Assembly (NCBI RefSeq): GCF_008868005.1
Contig: NZ_WAAO01000003.1
Coordinates: 248,001 to 312,000, forward strand
Length of the DNA stretch: 64,000 nucleotides
Direction: 5' to 3'
Origin: Microbacterium algeriense
GTDB taxonomy: Bacteria; Actinomycetota; Actinomycetes; Actinomycetales; Microbacteriaceae
The notes beneath the pieces were generated by a model that worked only from the letters and a program-made list of their open reading frames with translations, was not told where the DNA came from and searched no databases. Positions 34,257 through 43,658 of this stretch are shown in pieces. How positions within the stretch are numbered: position 1 is the first letter of the stretch; every line of letters starts with the position of its first letter. The translations under genes were made by a program, and so were the position numbers.

Positions 34257-35768
34257 TCAGCCGGGCAGCACAGCCCGGCAGGCGAGGTGAAGCGCCAGCC
34301 GCGCCTCGGGGTCGCTCATGTCGATGCCGAGCAGCTCCTGGACACGGCGGATGCGCACGGCGACGGTGTTCCGATGCAACCCGAGCGCTGCGGCGGTCGC
34401 GGCGATCCCCGACTCGTGGTCGAGGTAGGACGAGAGCGTCGTGAGCAGCTCACCTCCGCCCTCCCGGAGCGGAGCGAGCAGCGACTGGGCCGCTGGGACG
34501 AACGTGTCGTTGCCCGTCCAGGCGAGCAGAAGCTGCTCGAGCCCGAGGCTGTCCACCCGCACGAACCATCCGGTGGCCGACCTCGCAGCGGCGATCCGAG
34601 CGGCATCGCCCGCCTCGTCGAGCGTCCCGGCCAACCCCTCCGGTCCGCCCTGCAGCGAGCCGACACCCGTGGCGACCGCGAAATCCCGCAACGCGCTGAG
34701 GTGCAGTTCGCGAAGCGCGGCGACCGACCGCTCGACGCGATCGGGACCCGGCGCCTCCGGGAAGGAGAGCCAGCCGCTGATTCCGCGCCCCGCCGTCGTC
34801 GCGTGCGCTTCGGCGTCGATCGCGCTCAGACCGGCGGTGATCGAACGGAGCAGGGAGAACGGGTCCACCCGCCCGCGCGCCACCATCCGGAAGCCGATGT
34901 GGTGACCTCCGGTGCGCCAGCCGCGCTCCGCCATGCGCCGCTCGACGTCGGCGTCGACCGCACCGCGGAGATCGACGAAGTCCCTCAGCAGACCGGATGA
35001 GGCGGCGACGTCGTTGACCGCGGCGATCTCGTCGATCAGGATGCGCGCAGCCACCGCCGGCATCGCGACCTCCGCGGCGACCGAGAGCGACTGCAGCTGC
35101 GATTCACCGAGTCCCCGCCCGAAGAGCACGAGCCGCAGTCCGGTGCGTCCGGGACTGTCGACGCGGACGGAAGCCGCCGCGGACTCCCCGGCCCGGGCCC
35201 CGTCGATCCAGGAGTCGAACCGGATCGCGGCGTGCAGATCGGCGTCCAGGTGCGCTCCCGCCTCACGGAGCACTCCGGCGGCGTCGATCAGCGCGACCCC
35301 GAGGCCCAGATTCGCAGCGAGATGCCCGAGAAGATCACCGAGATCGTCGGCGGCATACTCGAAGGACTGCGCGATCTTGCGCACCTGATTGAGCGTCAGC
35401 GCATCACGGGCCTCGATGAGCATCCAACAGGCTCTGGCCAACTGGACCGGACGGTCGACGTCGAGGAGGCACAGCCCGATCCGGTCGGCGAGACGCAGCG
35501 ATCCCGCGTCGATCCCGGCCGCTCCGGGGAGCGCGAGTCCGGTGTAGCCGCGGTCCCTGACGCGCCGGAGCATCGCATCCTGCTGCCAGGTCGTCGCGGG
35601 CGCTGTACCGGTGAGGATGGCGAGCCGGCCGTCGCCGTCGGCGGGCAGGTCCTCCTCCGCCGCCTCCACCGAGACCGCGTCCCACCCGATCGCGGGACCG
35701 CCGACGTGGCGCAGCCCCCCGTTCTCGCCCTGGGCGAGGAGGGCGCTCAGGGACAGTGTCTCGCTCAT
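34257..35768 (-). CDS. PucR family transcriptional regulator
   Basis: A 503-residue regulator. The N-terminal PucR ligand domain (about residues 1-130) is followed by a GAF-like/GGDEF-like middle and the C-terminal PucR HTH (HTH_30) domain LDHESGIAATAAALGLHRNTVAVRIRRVQELLGIDMSDPEARLALHLAC. PucR proteins sense purine-degradation or related intermediates and usually regulate adjacent catabolic operons. Its ATG overlaps the stop of the first DUF917 gene by four bases (ATGA), so it is the last gene of the operon and probably controls it. Confidence 0.9.
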   Translation of the reverse strand: MSETLSLSALLAQGENGGLRHVGGPAIGWDAVSVEAAEEDLPADGDGRLAILTGTAPATTWQQDAMLRRVRDRGYTGLALPGAAGIDAGSLRLADRIGLCLLDVDRPVQLARACWMLIEARDALTLNQVRKIAQSFEYAADDLGDLLGHLAANLGLGVALIDAAGVLREAGAHLDADLHAAIRFDSWIDGARAGESAAASVRVDSPGRTGLRLVLFGRGLGESQLQSLSVAAEVAMPAVAARILIDEIAAVNDVAASSGLLRDFVDLRGAVDADVERRMAERGWRTGGHHIGFRMVARGRVDPFSLLRSITAGLSAIDAEAHATTAGRGISGWLSFPEAPGPDRVERSVAALRELHLSALRDFAVATGVGSLQGGPEGLAGTLDEAGDAARIAAARSATGWFVRVDSLGLEQLLLAWTGNDTFVPAAQSLLAPLREGGGELLTTLSSYLDHESGIAATAAALGLHRNTVAVRIRRVQELLGIDMSDPEARLALHLACRAVLPG

Positions 35769-36793
35769 GCGGCATCCAGGTCGGCGAGCCCGTAGGCGGA
35801 GGGGACGACCCGGGCGCGTCGGTCCGGTCGGGCGTTCCACCAGTCCGGAGCGGGCAGGCCCAGGACCGCGACATGGCGCGCGAGTCCGAGGTCGGTGACC
35901 TCGAGGATCTCCCGGGACACGGCGTCCAGGATGACGATGATGGTCGGCGCGGAGGCCACGAGCACCCCGTCGCTGAGCACCGCGAGGGTCTCGGACCGCG
36001 TGATGACGCGGTGGATCGCGCCACCGTGTCCCGAGATCTCCACCGCGTTGACATGAGGATCAGCCGGGGAGGTCGCGATCGAGGCGATCCGGCCCTCGGC
36101 GAGGACCTGTCCGCCGAGCTCCTCGGCGAGGACGGGGAGCGGCGCCGTCGCCGCGGCCAGGAACGAGCGGCCGAGCCCCAGCGCGCGGGCCAGGTGACCC
36201 TCGATCGCGTGCTCGTGCAGGTCGCCGACCGTGAAGCCGGCGAGGACGGCGCACCCCACCCCTCCCGCCTGGATGATGGCGGAGCGGACGACACGCTCGG
36301 CATCGATCGCACGGGTCGCCTCCACGAGCGCCACGCCGTCGGCCCCCGTCTCGCACGCGAACACGAGTCCGGGCACGCGATCGACGAACAGGGACATCTG
36401 ATCGAGACCGGGAACCGCCCGACCGGTGCAATCCGCGTCGACCACCGTGTGGGAACCCGCCAGGGTGAGCGGGGCGAGCCCGTTCATCCCGCCGCCCTCC
36501 AGGGAGCAGACCGCGGGCACCGGGTGTCCGAGCCATCGCTCGACGGCTGCAAGCAGTGACGAGAACGGCGCCGCACCGGGCATCCGCTCGCTCAAGAGCA
36601 TCGTGGAGCCGACGAACGCGACCCCGAGGCATGGCGTCGCGGGGTCGAGGGACGACGCCTCCGCGACGTCGATCGGCCAGCCGTCGGACGAGCCGAGCAT
36701 GAGCTCGAGCATCGTGGTCGATCCGCCGCCGCCCGATCCGAGGAGCGCGTACCCGCGGGCGAGGGCACCGAGGTCGTCGCGCGCCAGCTGCAT
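35765..36793 (-). CDS. DUF917 family protein, divergent member
   Basis: A 342-residue protein of the DUF917 family (PF06032, which I recall was renamed S-Me-THD after an S-methyl-thiohydantoin desulfurase). The N-terminus reads LARGYALLGSGGGGSTTMLELMLG, where the other two copies have GGGGDPYIG; the central block is SLEGGGMNGLAPLTLAGSHTVVDADCTGRAVPGL. These differences mark it as the divergent copy, perhaps with another role in a heteromer. It lies ten bases after the second copy and overlaps the PucR gene. Confidence 0.85.
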   Translation of the reverse strand: MQLARDDLGALARGYALLGSGGGGSTTMLELMLGSSDGWPIDVAEASSLDPATPCLGVAFVGSTMLLSERMPGAAPFSSLLAAVERWLGHPVPAVCSLEGGGMNGLAPLTLAGSHTVVDADCTGRAVPGLDQMSLFVDRVPGLVFACETGADGVALVEATRAIDAERVVRSAIIQAGGVGCAVLAGFTVGDLHEHAIEGHLARALGLGRSFLAAATAPLPVLAEELGGQVLAEGRIASIATSPADPHVNAVEISGHGGAIHRVITRSETLAVLSDGVLVASAPTIIVILDAVSREILEVTDLGLARHVAVLGLPAPDWWNARPDRRARVVPSAYGLADLDAA

Positions 36794-36803
36794 GAGAACC
36801 AGC

Positions 36804-37907
36804 CTAGGGCGCGGCCAGCTCTTCCACGGGGACGAACTGCTCCGTGAGACCGAAGGCCGACGGACCGAACGCCGCGAGCGCCCCCGGGCTGCGCATCATG
36901 TCCGGCGTCGAGATGCCCAGCACGCGCACCCGCTGGCCGTACCGCAGCCCCTCGGTCGTGATCGGCTCGGCCGTCTCGTGGTCGACGACGCAGATCAGGT
37001 CCGGCACGATCGCCACGAGTGCGCCGGAGCGACGCGCGACGAGGTTCTCGTTCTGGAAGGAGATCTCGAACACGTCGCCGTCTTCGGCGCCCAGCGGAGC
37101 GATGACGGCCCGCCCTTTCGCGAAGCCGTCCGTGGTGCGGCGTTCCACGTCGACGACCTTGCCGACGCAGAGCTCGCGCAGATGCGGGTAGAGCGTCGTG
37201 GACAGCGTCTCGGCGATCGCCTCGAACGGAGAACGGTGCTCCTCGCGGGCGAGCCGGATGGCACGGCCGAGCGCCAGCGCCATCGAGATCGTGCGGGGCA
37301 CGGCGGTGCGGCGCACGTCCGCTCCGCTCATCGCGTACTCGGCGATGTGGCCCACACCGCCGAGGCGGATCGTGATGCCGCGGGCCAGCCACTCCATCTG
37401 CCGGTCGTCGTCGCCGGTGTCGATCACGACCTTCTCGCCCCGCTCACCGGCGAGCGCCAGCGGGGAGCCGTGCACGCCGTACACCGCGAAGGTCTCCATC
37501 GACAGCTCGGGGAAGGCGCGTCCCATGCCGTCCGCGTCGACGACCGGCAGTCCGGTCTCCGCGGCGACGATGAGCGGGATCATCGAGTTGATCCCGCCGC
37601 ACTCGATCGGCATGGTGGCATCGGCCTTCCGCCCGAGGTGGTCCTCGAGCGTGCGCAGGGCGAGGGTGGGCTCCGTGCCGGCGGGGATCTTCTCGACCAT
37701 GACGGTCGGCGCCCCCATCTGCGCGGTCGGGATCACGAAGAGATCGTCGGCGAGGTCGTCCGGATCGAGGATCGTGATGCTCCCCTCGCCCAGCACGCGT
37801 TCGACGAGCATCTTGCCGATGTAGGGATCGCCTCCGCCGCCAGTGCCGAGGAGGGTCGCACCCCGGGCGAGGTCGGGCAGATCCGCGGCTGTCAGCTGCC
37901 AGCTCAT
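36804..37907 (-). CDS. DUF917 family protein, second copy
   Basis: A 367-residue member of the same family with the canonical blocks: DLARGATLLGTGGGGDPYIGKML, MPIECGGINSMIPLIVAAETGLPVVDADGMGRAFPELSMETFAVYG, and QNENLVARRSGALVAIVPDLICVVDHETAEPITTEGLRYGQRVRVLGI. The Cys of ECGG in the central block is a candidate functional residue. The ATG overlaps the stop of the third copy by four bases. It is clearly closer to the third copy than to the first. Confidence 0.87.
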   Translation of the reverse strand: MSWQLTAADLPDLARGATLLGTGGGGDPYIGKMLVERVLGEGSITILDPDDLADDLFVIPTAQMGAPTVMVEKIPAGTEPTLALRTLEDHLGRKADATMPIECGGINSMIPLIVAAETGLPVVDADGMGRAFPELSMETFAVYGVHGSPLALAGERGEKVVIDTGDDDRQMEWLARGITIRLGGVGHIAEYAMSGADVRRTAVPRTISMALALGRAIRLAREEHRSPFEAIAETLSTTLYPHLRELCVGKVVDVERRTTDGFAKGRAVIAPLGAEDGDVFEISFQNENLVARRSGALVAIVPDLICVVDHETAEPITTEGLRYGQRVRVLGISTPDMMRSPGALAAFGPSAFGLTEQFVPVEELAAP

Positions 37908-39004
37908 GCCGCCGCTCCTGCCGCGGCGGCCCCTGCCGAGACCGTGCCGTCGAACCGGTGTGCCGGGATGTCGTAGCCGAAGTAGCCGGGACCCACCATC
38001 GCGAGGGCCGCGTCCGAGTGCCACCGCTCGTCGGCCGGGGCCGCGATCACGCGGACCCGCTGCCCGTAGCGCAGACCCTCCGTCGTGACGGGCTCACCGG
38101 ACTCGCCGTCGAGCACCATGATGAGGTCGGGCGTCGTCGCGAGCACCTGGCCGTCGGCTTCCGCGACGAGGTGCTCGTTCTGGAACTGCAGCGTCAGCGA
38201 GGCCCCGCCGTCGCCGTCGATCCGCGCACGCCCGCGGGCGAAGCCGGTCGTCGTCGCGCGGTTCACGTCCGCGACCTTGCCGCCGAACAGCTCGCGGCCG
38301 CCCAGCAGCTCCACGACGGCGGCGACCGGGTCGGTCTTCTCCTCACGGGCGACCGCGATCCGCTGTCCGATCTCGATGCAGCGCGACAGCGACCCCGCGA
38401 CGAGCGACTCCCGAGCAGCGGCACCGGACATCGAGAAGCCCGAGATCATCACGGAGCAGCCCATCTCGACGCAGGCGACGCGGGCGATGCGCTCCGTCCA
38501 GGAGTTGTCCGCCGTCTGCAGCACGCCGGTGTTGCCCTTCTCATCGCTGAACGCGAGGGGTGAGGCAGTCACGCCGTACAGCGTCGGCAGCACCATCTGC
38601 AGCTCGGGGAACGCGCGCCCCATGCCGTCCGCGTCGACGAGCGGAAGACCGAGAGCGGCGGCCGCCGCGATCGGGATGGTCGAGTTGACTCCGCCGACCT
38701 CGGCGCACGCGATGTGCGTCACCGGACGACCGAGGTGGATGCCGAGCGCCTTGACCGGCTCGATGACCTCGGCGAGGCTCGGGAGCTTCTCGACCATGAC
38801 GGTGGGCGCGCCCATCATGGCCACGAACAGCACGAGGGCGTCGTCGGGCACCTCGTCGAGGCCCACGACCGTGACGTCGCCGGCGGACAGGGCCTGACGG
38901 GCGAGGAGAGCGCCGATGTACGGGTCGCCTCCTCCGCCGGTGCCGAGGACGGCGGCGCCGCGGGCGAGTCCGTCGATGTGCGCGGGAGTGATCGTCCAGC
39001 TCAT
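37904..39004 (-). CDS. DUF917 family protein, third copy
   Basis: A 366-residue DUF917 protein and the first of the three in transcription order. Blocks: GLARGAAVLGTGGGGDPYIGALL, HIACAEVGGVNSTIPIAAAAALGLPLVDADGMGRAFPELQM, and the C-terminal QNEHLVAEADGQVLATTPDLIMVLDGESGEPVTTEGLRYGQRVRVIAA. It ends with an Ala-rich tail. It starts one base after the stop of the HyuA-type gene, so it is very probably co-translated with it; DUF917 and HyuA-type proteins often occur together. Confidence 0.87.
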   Translation of the reverse strand: MSWTITPAHIDGLARGAAVLGTGGGGDPYIGALLARQALSAGDVTVVGLDEVPDDALVLFVAMMGAPTVMVEKLPSLAEVIEPVKALGIHLGRPVTHIACAEVGGVNSTIPIAAAAALGLPLVDADGMGRAFPELQMVLPTLYGVTASPLAFSDEKGNTGVLQTADNSWTERIARVACVEMGCSVMISGFSMSGAAARESLVAGSLSRCIEIGQRIAVAREEKTDPVAAVVELLGGRELFGGKVADVNRATTTGFARGRARIDGDGGASLTLQFQNEHLVAEADGQVLATTPDLIMVLDGESGEPVTTEGLRYGQRVRVIAAPADERWHSDAALAMVGPGYFGYDIPAHRFDGTVSAGAAAAGAAA

Positions 39005-39005
39005 T

Positions 39006-40553
39006 TCAGGCCCCCATGTCGAGGTCGCCGACGGCCTTGACGCGGATGCGCGTGGCGTTGCCCGGCAGATACGGGATGGGAACCTCGTCGAAGTCGATGA
39101 TCGACACGGTGGACGGCTTCGCGCCCGCCGCGATCGCCTTGTCGACGGCTTCGGCGCGGACCTCCGCGAGAGTCTCCTCGCGGCGACCCGGCTCGATCGC
39201 GTAGACCTTGTCGATCTCGCCGCCGACCTGAGCGATCGAAGCCCCGATGGCGTTCGCCACCGCGTAGTTCTCCGGCCGGTGGACGGTGCCGAACAGCGGA
39301 AGCTCGTCGGGGAGGAGGATCGAGCCTCCGCCCACCGCGACGACGGCGATCGGGTCGGGCGAGGTGCGCATCCGGTCGACGGCTTCGGACACGCGCTCCG
39401 CGATGCGAGCGAGCACGCGCTCGACGAAGGCGGGATCGAGGTGCGCGACCCTGCTCGGATCCCCCACCTGCGCGCGGCCGGCCGCGACCGCGATGTCGGT
39501 CGCGGTCAGCGTGGAACCTCCGAACACCAGGGCCTCGGTCGTGAGCTTGTACCCGACCGAGGCAGGTCCCACCTCCGCGGTCTCCTCGTCCACGATGCTG
39601 CCGCCGCCGATACCGAGCGACAGCACATCGGGCATCCGGAAGTTGGTGCGGATCCCGGCGACCTTGACCTCGTTCGCCGTCTCCCGGGGGAAGCCGTTGA
39701 TGAGCAGACCGATGTCGGCCGTCGTGCCGCCCACGTCGATCACCGCGCAGTCGTCGAGGCCACTGGTCGCCGCGGCACCGCGCATGGAGTTCGTCGGCCC
39801 GGAGGCGAACGTCGCGACCGGGTAGCGCCGCACGTACTCCTCATCCATCAGCGTGCCGTCGTTCTGGCTCAGGAAGATCGGCGCCTCGATGCCCTGGGCG
39901 CGCACCGCCGAGGTGAGCCCGTCGACGATCTCGGAGGCGAGCTCCCGCAGAGCCGCGTTGATGATCGTCGCGTTCTCGCGCTCCAGCAGTCCGATCCGGC
40001 CGATCTCATGCGACAGCGAGATGGCGGCATCCTCTCCGAGGACCTCGGCGACGATCTCGGCCGCGCGCACCTCGAGATCGTGGTTGACGGGGCTGAACAC
40101 CGAGGAGATGGCGACCGAGCGGATGCCGTGCGCCTTCATGTCCTCCGCGTGAGCGCGGATCTCGTCGGGGTCGAGCGGCGAGATCGGGCGACCGTCGAAC
40201 TCGTAGCCGCCGTGAGCGAGATAGCTGCGCGCCTGCGTCGCCTCGACGAGCACCTCCGGCCAGTCGATCAGCGGCGGCAGCGCCCGCGTCGCCGGCAGGC
40301 CGAGACGGAGCGCGGCGACCGGAGCGAGGCGACTCGCCTGCACGAGCGCGTTGATGAAGTGCGTCGTGCCGATCATCACCGCATCGATGTCGGCGCCCTG
40401 GAAGGAGTGCCCCGCACGCAGGTCCTCGATCGCCTGGACGATGCCGCTGGTCACGTCGGGCGTCGTGGAGTGCTTCACCCCGGCCAGGGTGCGGGTGCCG
40501 TCCATGAGGACGGCGTCGGTGTTGGTGCCGCCGACGTCGATGCCGATGTGCAT
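39006..40553 (-). CDS. hydantoinase/oxoprolinase family protein (HyuA-type)
   Basis: A 515-residue protein with the Hydant_A_N domain (MHIGIDVGGTNTDAVLMDG, an ATP-phosphate loop of the actin-like fold) and the Hydantoinase_A domain (CAVIDVGGTTADIGLLINGFP). ATP-dependent hydantoinases and 5-oxoprolinases open five-membered cyclic amides or imides, but they normally need a HyuB-type subunit, absent here; three DUF917 genes follow instead. The substrate is therefore probably a hydantoin-like or thiohydantoin-like ring, still unknown. It is preceded by the NCS1 permease gene at 43 bases. Confidence 0.9.
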   Translation of the reverse strand: MHIGIDVGGTNTDAVLMDGTRTLAGVKHSTTPDVTSGIVQAIEDLRAGHSFQGADIDAVMIGTTHFINALVQASRLAPVAALRLGLPATRALPPLIDWPEVLVEATQARSYLAHGGYEFDGRPISPLDPDEIRAHAEDMKAHGIRSVAISSVFSPVNHDLEVRAAEIVAEVLGEDAAISLSHEIGRIGLLERENATIINAALRELASEIVDGLTSAVRAQGIEAPIFLSQNDGTLMDEEYVRRYPVATFASGPTNSMRGAAATSGLDDCAVIDVGGTTADIGLLINGFPRETANEVKVAGIRTNFRMPDVLSLGIGGGSIVDEETAEVGPASVGYKLTTEALVFGGSTLTATDIAVAAGRAQVGDPSRVAHLDPAFVERVLARIAERVSEAVDRMRTSPDPIAVVAVGGGSILLPDELPLFGTVHRPENYAVANAIGASIAQVGGEIDKVYAIEPGRREETLAEVRAEAVDKAIAAGAKPSTVSIIDFDEVPIPYLPGNATRIRVKAVGDLDMGA

Positions 40554-40596
40554 GATTCTCGCTTTCGTGGAGGTGGTTCTGTTCCGGGCGGTCCGC

Positions 40597-41937
40597 TCAG
40601 ACCGCGGCGGGAGCGCTGTCGGCCTGGTGCGCCTGGCGGGTGGTGGCGACGCCGACGCCGCGCACCCAGCCGAGCTTGCCCGCGACGATGTAGAGCACCA
40701 TCGACAGGAAGAGGCTGAGCAGCGACGGGATGCCCCAGGTCACGAAGTAGCCGACCAGCGACGAGACCAGCCACACGATGATGGTCGCCGGGACGATGCG
40801 TGGGGCGGTCAGCGGCAGCGTGCCGGCCTCTCGGGTCGCGTCGAGTTCGGGCCGCCAGCGGCGCACCACGTAGTACTCGGCGACCATGATGCCGGCGATC
40901 GGCGGGAACGCGACGCTGAGCACGACGAGGAACTCGGTGAACTGACCGAGGATGCCGACGGCTGCCAGCACCGAGCCGACGACACCGAGGACGATGGTCG
41001 TGGTGACGCGGTGCAGGTTCTTGCCGAAGGCGGTCGAGATGAAGTTCACCAGGCCCAGGGTCGAGGAGTACAGGTTCCAGTCGTTGATCTTGAGCGTGCC
41101 GGTGAGGACGATGAACAGACCGATGAAGCCGACCGACGAGGTCACGATCGCGACGATGTCGCCGGTCGCGGCCGCGTGGGCGAGGAGCACGCCGGCGAGA
41201 CCGATCACGAACTCGCCGAGGGAGACGCCGAGCACCGTCTGCTTGATGACGTCGGCCCGCGAGCGGTTGAACCGGGTCATGTCGCCGGTGATGATGGCGC
41301 CGACGATGAGGCCGCCGGCGACGATCCCGGTGCCTGCCCAGACGCTCATGGTCGGTCCGGGTGCCGGGCCGGTCAGCAGCTCGCCGATGTCGTGGCGCGT
41401 GAGCTCGGAGATGACAGACCAGCCGACGAGGATGAGGAACAGCGGCACCGTGATGTTCGCGAGCCATTGCATCCCGACGAAGCCGAACGCCACGATCGCG
41501 GTGACGGCGAGGCCGAAGATGAGGCTCCACGCCCAGACCGGCAGCGCGCCGGGCATCAGGGCGTCGAGGGACTGCGCCGAGATGGCGGACTGGATGCCGA
41601 ACCAGCCGATCAGACTGATGCCGATCGCGAGGCCGACCAGGGAGGCGCCGATCTCGCCGAAGCCGGTCCAGCGCGCCAGGAGTGCGGTGTTGAGGCCCTC
41701 GCGCTGGCCGATGAAGCCGACCACGCACATGATCACCTCGAGGATGATCGAGCCGAAGAGGAAGGCGAGGACGGCCTCGCCGAAGGTCATGCTGTAACCG
41801 AGGGTCGCGCCGAGGAGGAACTGCGAGAGGGCCGAGACCTGTCCGAATCGCTGAACGGCGATTCCGAACCAGGGCTTGCGGGCCTCGGGCGTCACTCGGG
41901 AGAGCGCGAAATCGTCTGCGTGCGCCGTGCGTGCCAT
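40597..41937 (-). CDS. NCS1-type permease, cytosine permease-like
   Basis: A 446-residue transporter with about twelve helices. It resembles CodB-type purine/cytosine permeases: FGQVSALSQFLLGATLGYSMTFGEAVLAFLFGSIILEV in the first helices and TGDMTRFNRSRADVIKQTVLGVSLGEFVIGLAGVLLAH in the centre. The NCS1 family also holds the hydantoin transporter Mhp1 of Microbacterium liquefaciens, so a hydantoin-like substrate is plausible given the next gene. GAAGGA precedes the ATG. It is the first gene of the HyuA-DUF917-PucR operon and presumably brings in the substrate. Confidence 0.88.
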   Translation of the reverse strand: MARTAHADDFALSRVTPEARKPWFGIAVQRFGQVSALSQFLLGATLGYSMTFGEAVLAFLFGSIILEVIMCVVGFIGQREGLNTALLARWTGFGEIGASLVGLAIGISLIGWFGIQSAISAQSLDALMPGALPVWAWSLIFGLAVTAIVAFGFVGMQWLANITVPLFLILVGWSVISELTRHDIGELLTGPAPGPTMSVWAGTGIVAGGLIVGAIITGDMTRFNRSRADVIKQTVLGVSLGEFVIGLAGVLLAHAAATGDIVAIVTSSVGFIGLFIVLTGTLKINDWNLYSSTLGLVNFISTAFGKNLHRVTTTIVLGVVGSVLAAVGILGQFTEFLVVLSVAFPPIAGIMVAEYYVVRRWRPELDATREAGTLPLTAPRIVPATIIVWLVSSLVGYFVTWGIPSLLSLFLSMVLYIVAGKLGWVRGVGVATTRQAHQADSAPAAV

Positions 41938-42107
41938 GGGAGTCCTTCGGGAGGAGGAGGGAACGGGTTGCCCGCCACGGTACTCACCCCGCCGCCTTCC
42001 CCGACATGTGCATCTCGCCCTGATCTCCCCTCCCCCTGTGCACACTGCCCTCCCCCCCTCCCCCTCTCCCGCCCTCTCCCGCACTTCTCGCCGAGACCCC
42101 GGGCTCA

Positions 42108-42153
42108 CGCCGAAACCCCCTGTCTCCGGCGTGGGCGACAGGGGGTTTCGGCG
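42108..42153. terminator. 17-bp stem hairpin downstream of thrC
   Basis: CGCCGAAACCCCCTGTC (42108-42124) and GACAGGGGGTTTCGGCG (42137-42153) are perfect inverses around a 12-base loop. It lies 20 bases beyond the thrC stop on the minus strand and 170 bases upstream of the permease gene, so it probably ends the thrC transcript. No clear T-run follows. A degenerate direct copy of one arm, CGCCGAGACCCC, lies just to the left at about 42090. Confidence 0.75.
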
Positions 42154-42173
42154 CGAAAGCGGGGTGTCGCGGC

Positions 42174-43577
42174 TCAGTGCAGGGCGTTCGCCTCGATGAA
42201 GGCGCGGAGAGCGAGCGCGTCGTCGGGCATCTCGGTCACGTGCTGGGGGGCGTCGAGCATCTGCTGCAGTTCGGGCGAATAGCCGAGCTCGACGCCGATC
42301 GCCTCGTGGATCGTCTCGGCGAACTTCTCGGGCTTCGCCGTCTCGAGCACGAGCATCGGCACCCCCGGCTCGACGTACTCCCGCGCGATCTTCACGCCGT
42401 CGGCGGTGTGCGGATCGATGACCTCTCCCGTGGCCTCGTACACCGCGCGGATCGTCGCGAGTCGGTCCGCGTGGGTCGAGGTTCCGCTCACGATGCCGAA
42501 CTCCTCTATGAACCGTTCCTTGTCGGCGGAGAAGTCGAAGTGCCCCTGGGCCTCGAGGTCGTCCCACGCTCCCACGACGCGGGCGGGATCGCCGTCGACC
42601 AGCTCGAAGATGAAGCGCTCGAGGTTCGACGCCTTGGAGATGTCCATCGACGGGCTCGAGGTCGCGAGCGTCTGGGCGGCGCTGCGCGGACGGTACACGC
42701 CGGTGCGGAAGAACTCGTCGAGCACGTTGTTCTCGTTCGCGGCCAGGACGAGGCGCCGGATCGGCAGGCCCATCTGCTTCGCGTAGAACCCGGACAGGAT
42801 GTTGCCGAAGTTCCCTGACGGCACCGTGAACGACAGCTCGGTCCAGCCGCCGGCGTCGGTCGCGCGCAGCCATGCCCAGAAGTAGTACACCGTCTGGGCC
42901 GTGATGCGCGCCAGGTTGATCGAGTTGACGGCACCGAGGTGCTGGGCGCGCTTGAAGTCGAGGTCGCCGGCGAGCTTCTTCACGAGGTTCTGGCAGTCGT
43001 CGAAGACGCCCTCGACCGCGATGTTGTGCACGTTCGCGTCGTCGAGCGAGAACATCTGCGCCCGCTGGAACGCGCTCATGCGGCCCTGCGGCGAGAGCAT
43101 GAACACGGCGACCCGCTCCTTGCCGCGGAGGGCGTGTTCCGCTGCAGAGCCGGTGTCGCCCGACGTGGCGCCCAGGATGTTCAGCACCGCGTCGTTGCGC
43201 TCCAGCGTGTACTCGAGCACCTGGCCGAGGAACTGCATGGCCATGTCCTTGAAGGCGAGCGTCGGGCCTTCCGAGAGCCCGACCAGGGTCAGCTCGTCGT
43301 CGACCGCCCGCAGCGGCACGACCCCGTCGGGGAAGCCAGCGTAGGCGGCATCCGTCATCCGCGCGAGGTCGGCGCGGGGGATGTCCGTCGCGAACAGGCC
43401 GAGCACCTCGGTCGCCAGCTGAGGGTAGGTCAGCGCACGCCAGCGCTCGAGCGTCTCGCCGTCGACGGTCGGCATGATCTCGGGCACCGCCAGTCCGCCG
43501 TCGGGCGCGAGGCCCTCCAGCAGCGTCTCGCTGAACGACTGCGGCTGCATGCCGCCGCGGGTGGAGATGAACGGCAC
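42174..43577 (-). CDS. thrC: threonine synthase
   Basis: A 467-residue PLP enzyme converting O-phospho-L-homoserine to L-threonine. The PLP lysine is in the conserved LAFKDMAMQFLGQVLEY, the phosphate-binding loop is GATSGDTGSAAEHALRG, and FTVPSGNFGNILSGFYAKQMGLP is a further signature. The start MPFISTRGGMQPQSFSETLLEGLAPDGGLAVP is typical of the long (fungal/E. coli-like) class. It stands alone with its own hairpin downstream; ogt lies 81 bases upstream on the same strand. Confidence 0.96.
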   Translation of the reverse strand: MPFISTRGGMQPQSFSETLLEGLAPDGGLAVPEIMPTVDGETLERWRALTYPQLATEVLGLFATDIPRADLARMTDAAYAGFPDGVVPLRAVDDELTLVGLSEGPTLAFKDMAMQFLGQVLEYTLERNDAVLNILGATSGDTGSAAEHALRGKERVAVFMLSPQGRMSAFQRAQMFSLDDANVHNIAVEGVFDDCQNLVKKLAGDLDFKRAQHLGAVNSINLARITAQTVYYFWAWLRATDAGGWTELSFTVPSGNFGNILSGFYAKQMGLPIRRLVLAANENNVLDEFFRTGVYRPRSAAQTLATSSPSMDISKASNLERFIFELVDGDPARVVGAWDDLEAQGHFDFSADKERFIEEFGIVSGTSTHADRLATIRAVYEATGEVIDPHTADGVKIAREYVEPGVPMLVLETAKPEKFAETIHEAIGVELGYSPELQQMLDAPQHVTEMPDDALALRAFIEANALH

Positions 43578-43658
43578 GTTGGCTCCTCGGCTCGGGACTC
43601 GGCACGTCCATTCTCGCAGGCGGTTCCGTGCGGAACGGACGCGATGACGCCCGCCGGC

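Noticed and set aside
40351..42282. 643-codon plus-strand frame
   Set aside because: Asp/Glu/Arg/His-rich translation antisense to the NCS1 permease, which shows clear transporter motifs.
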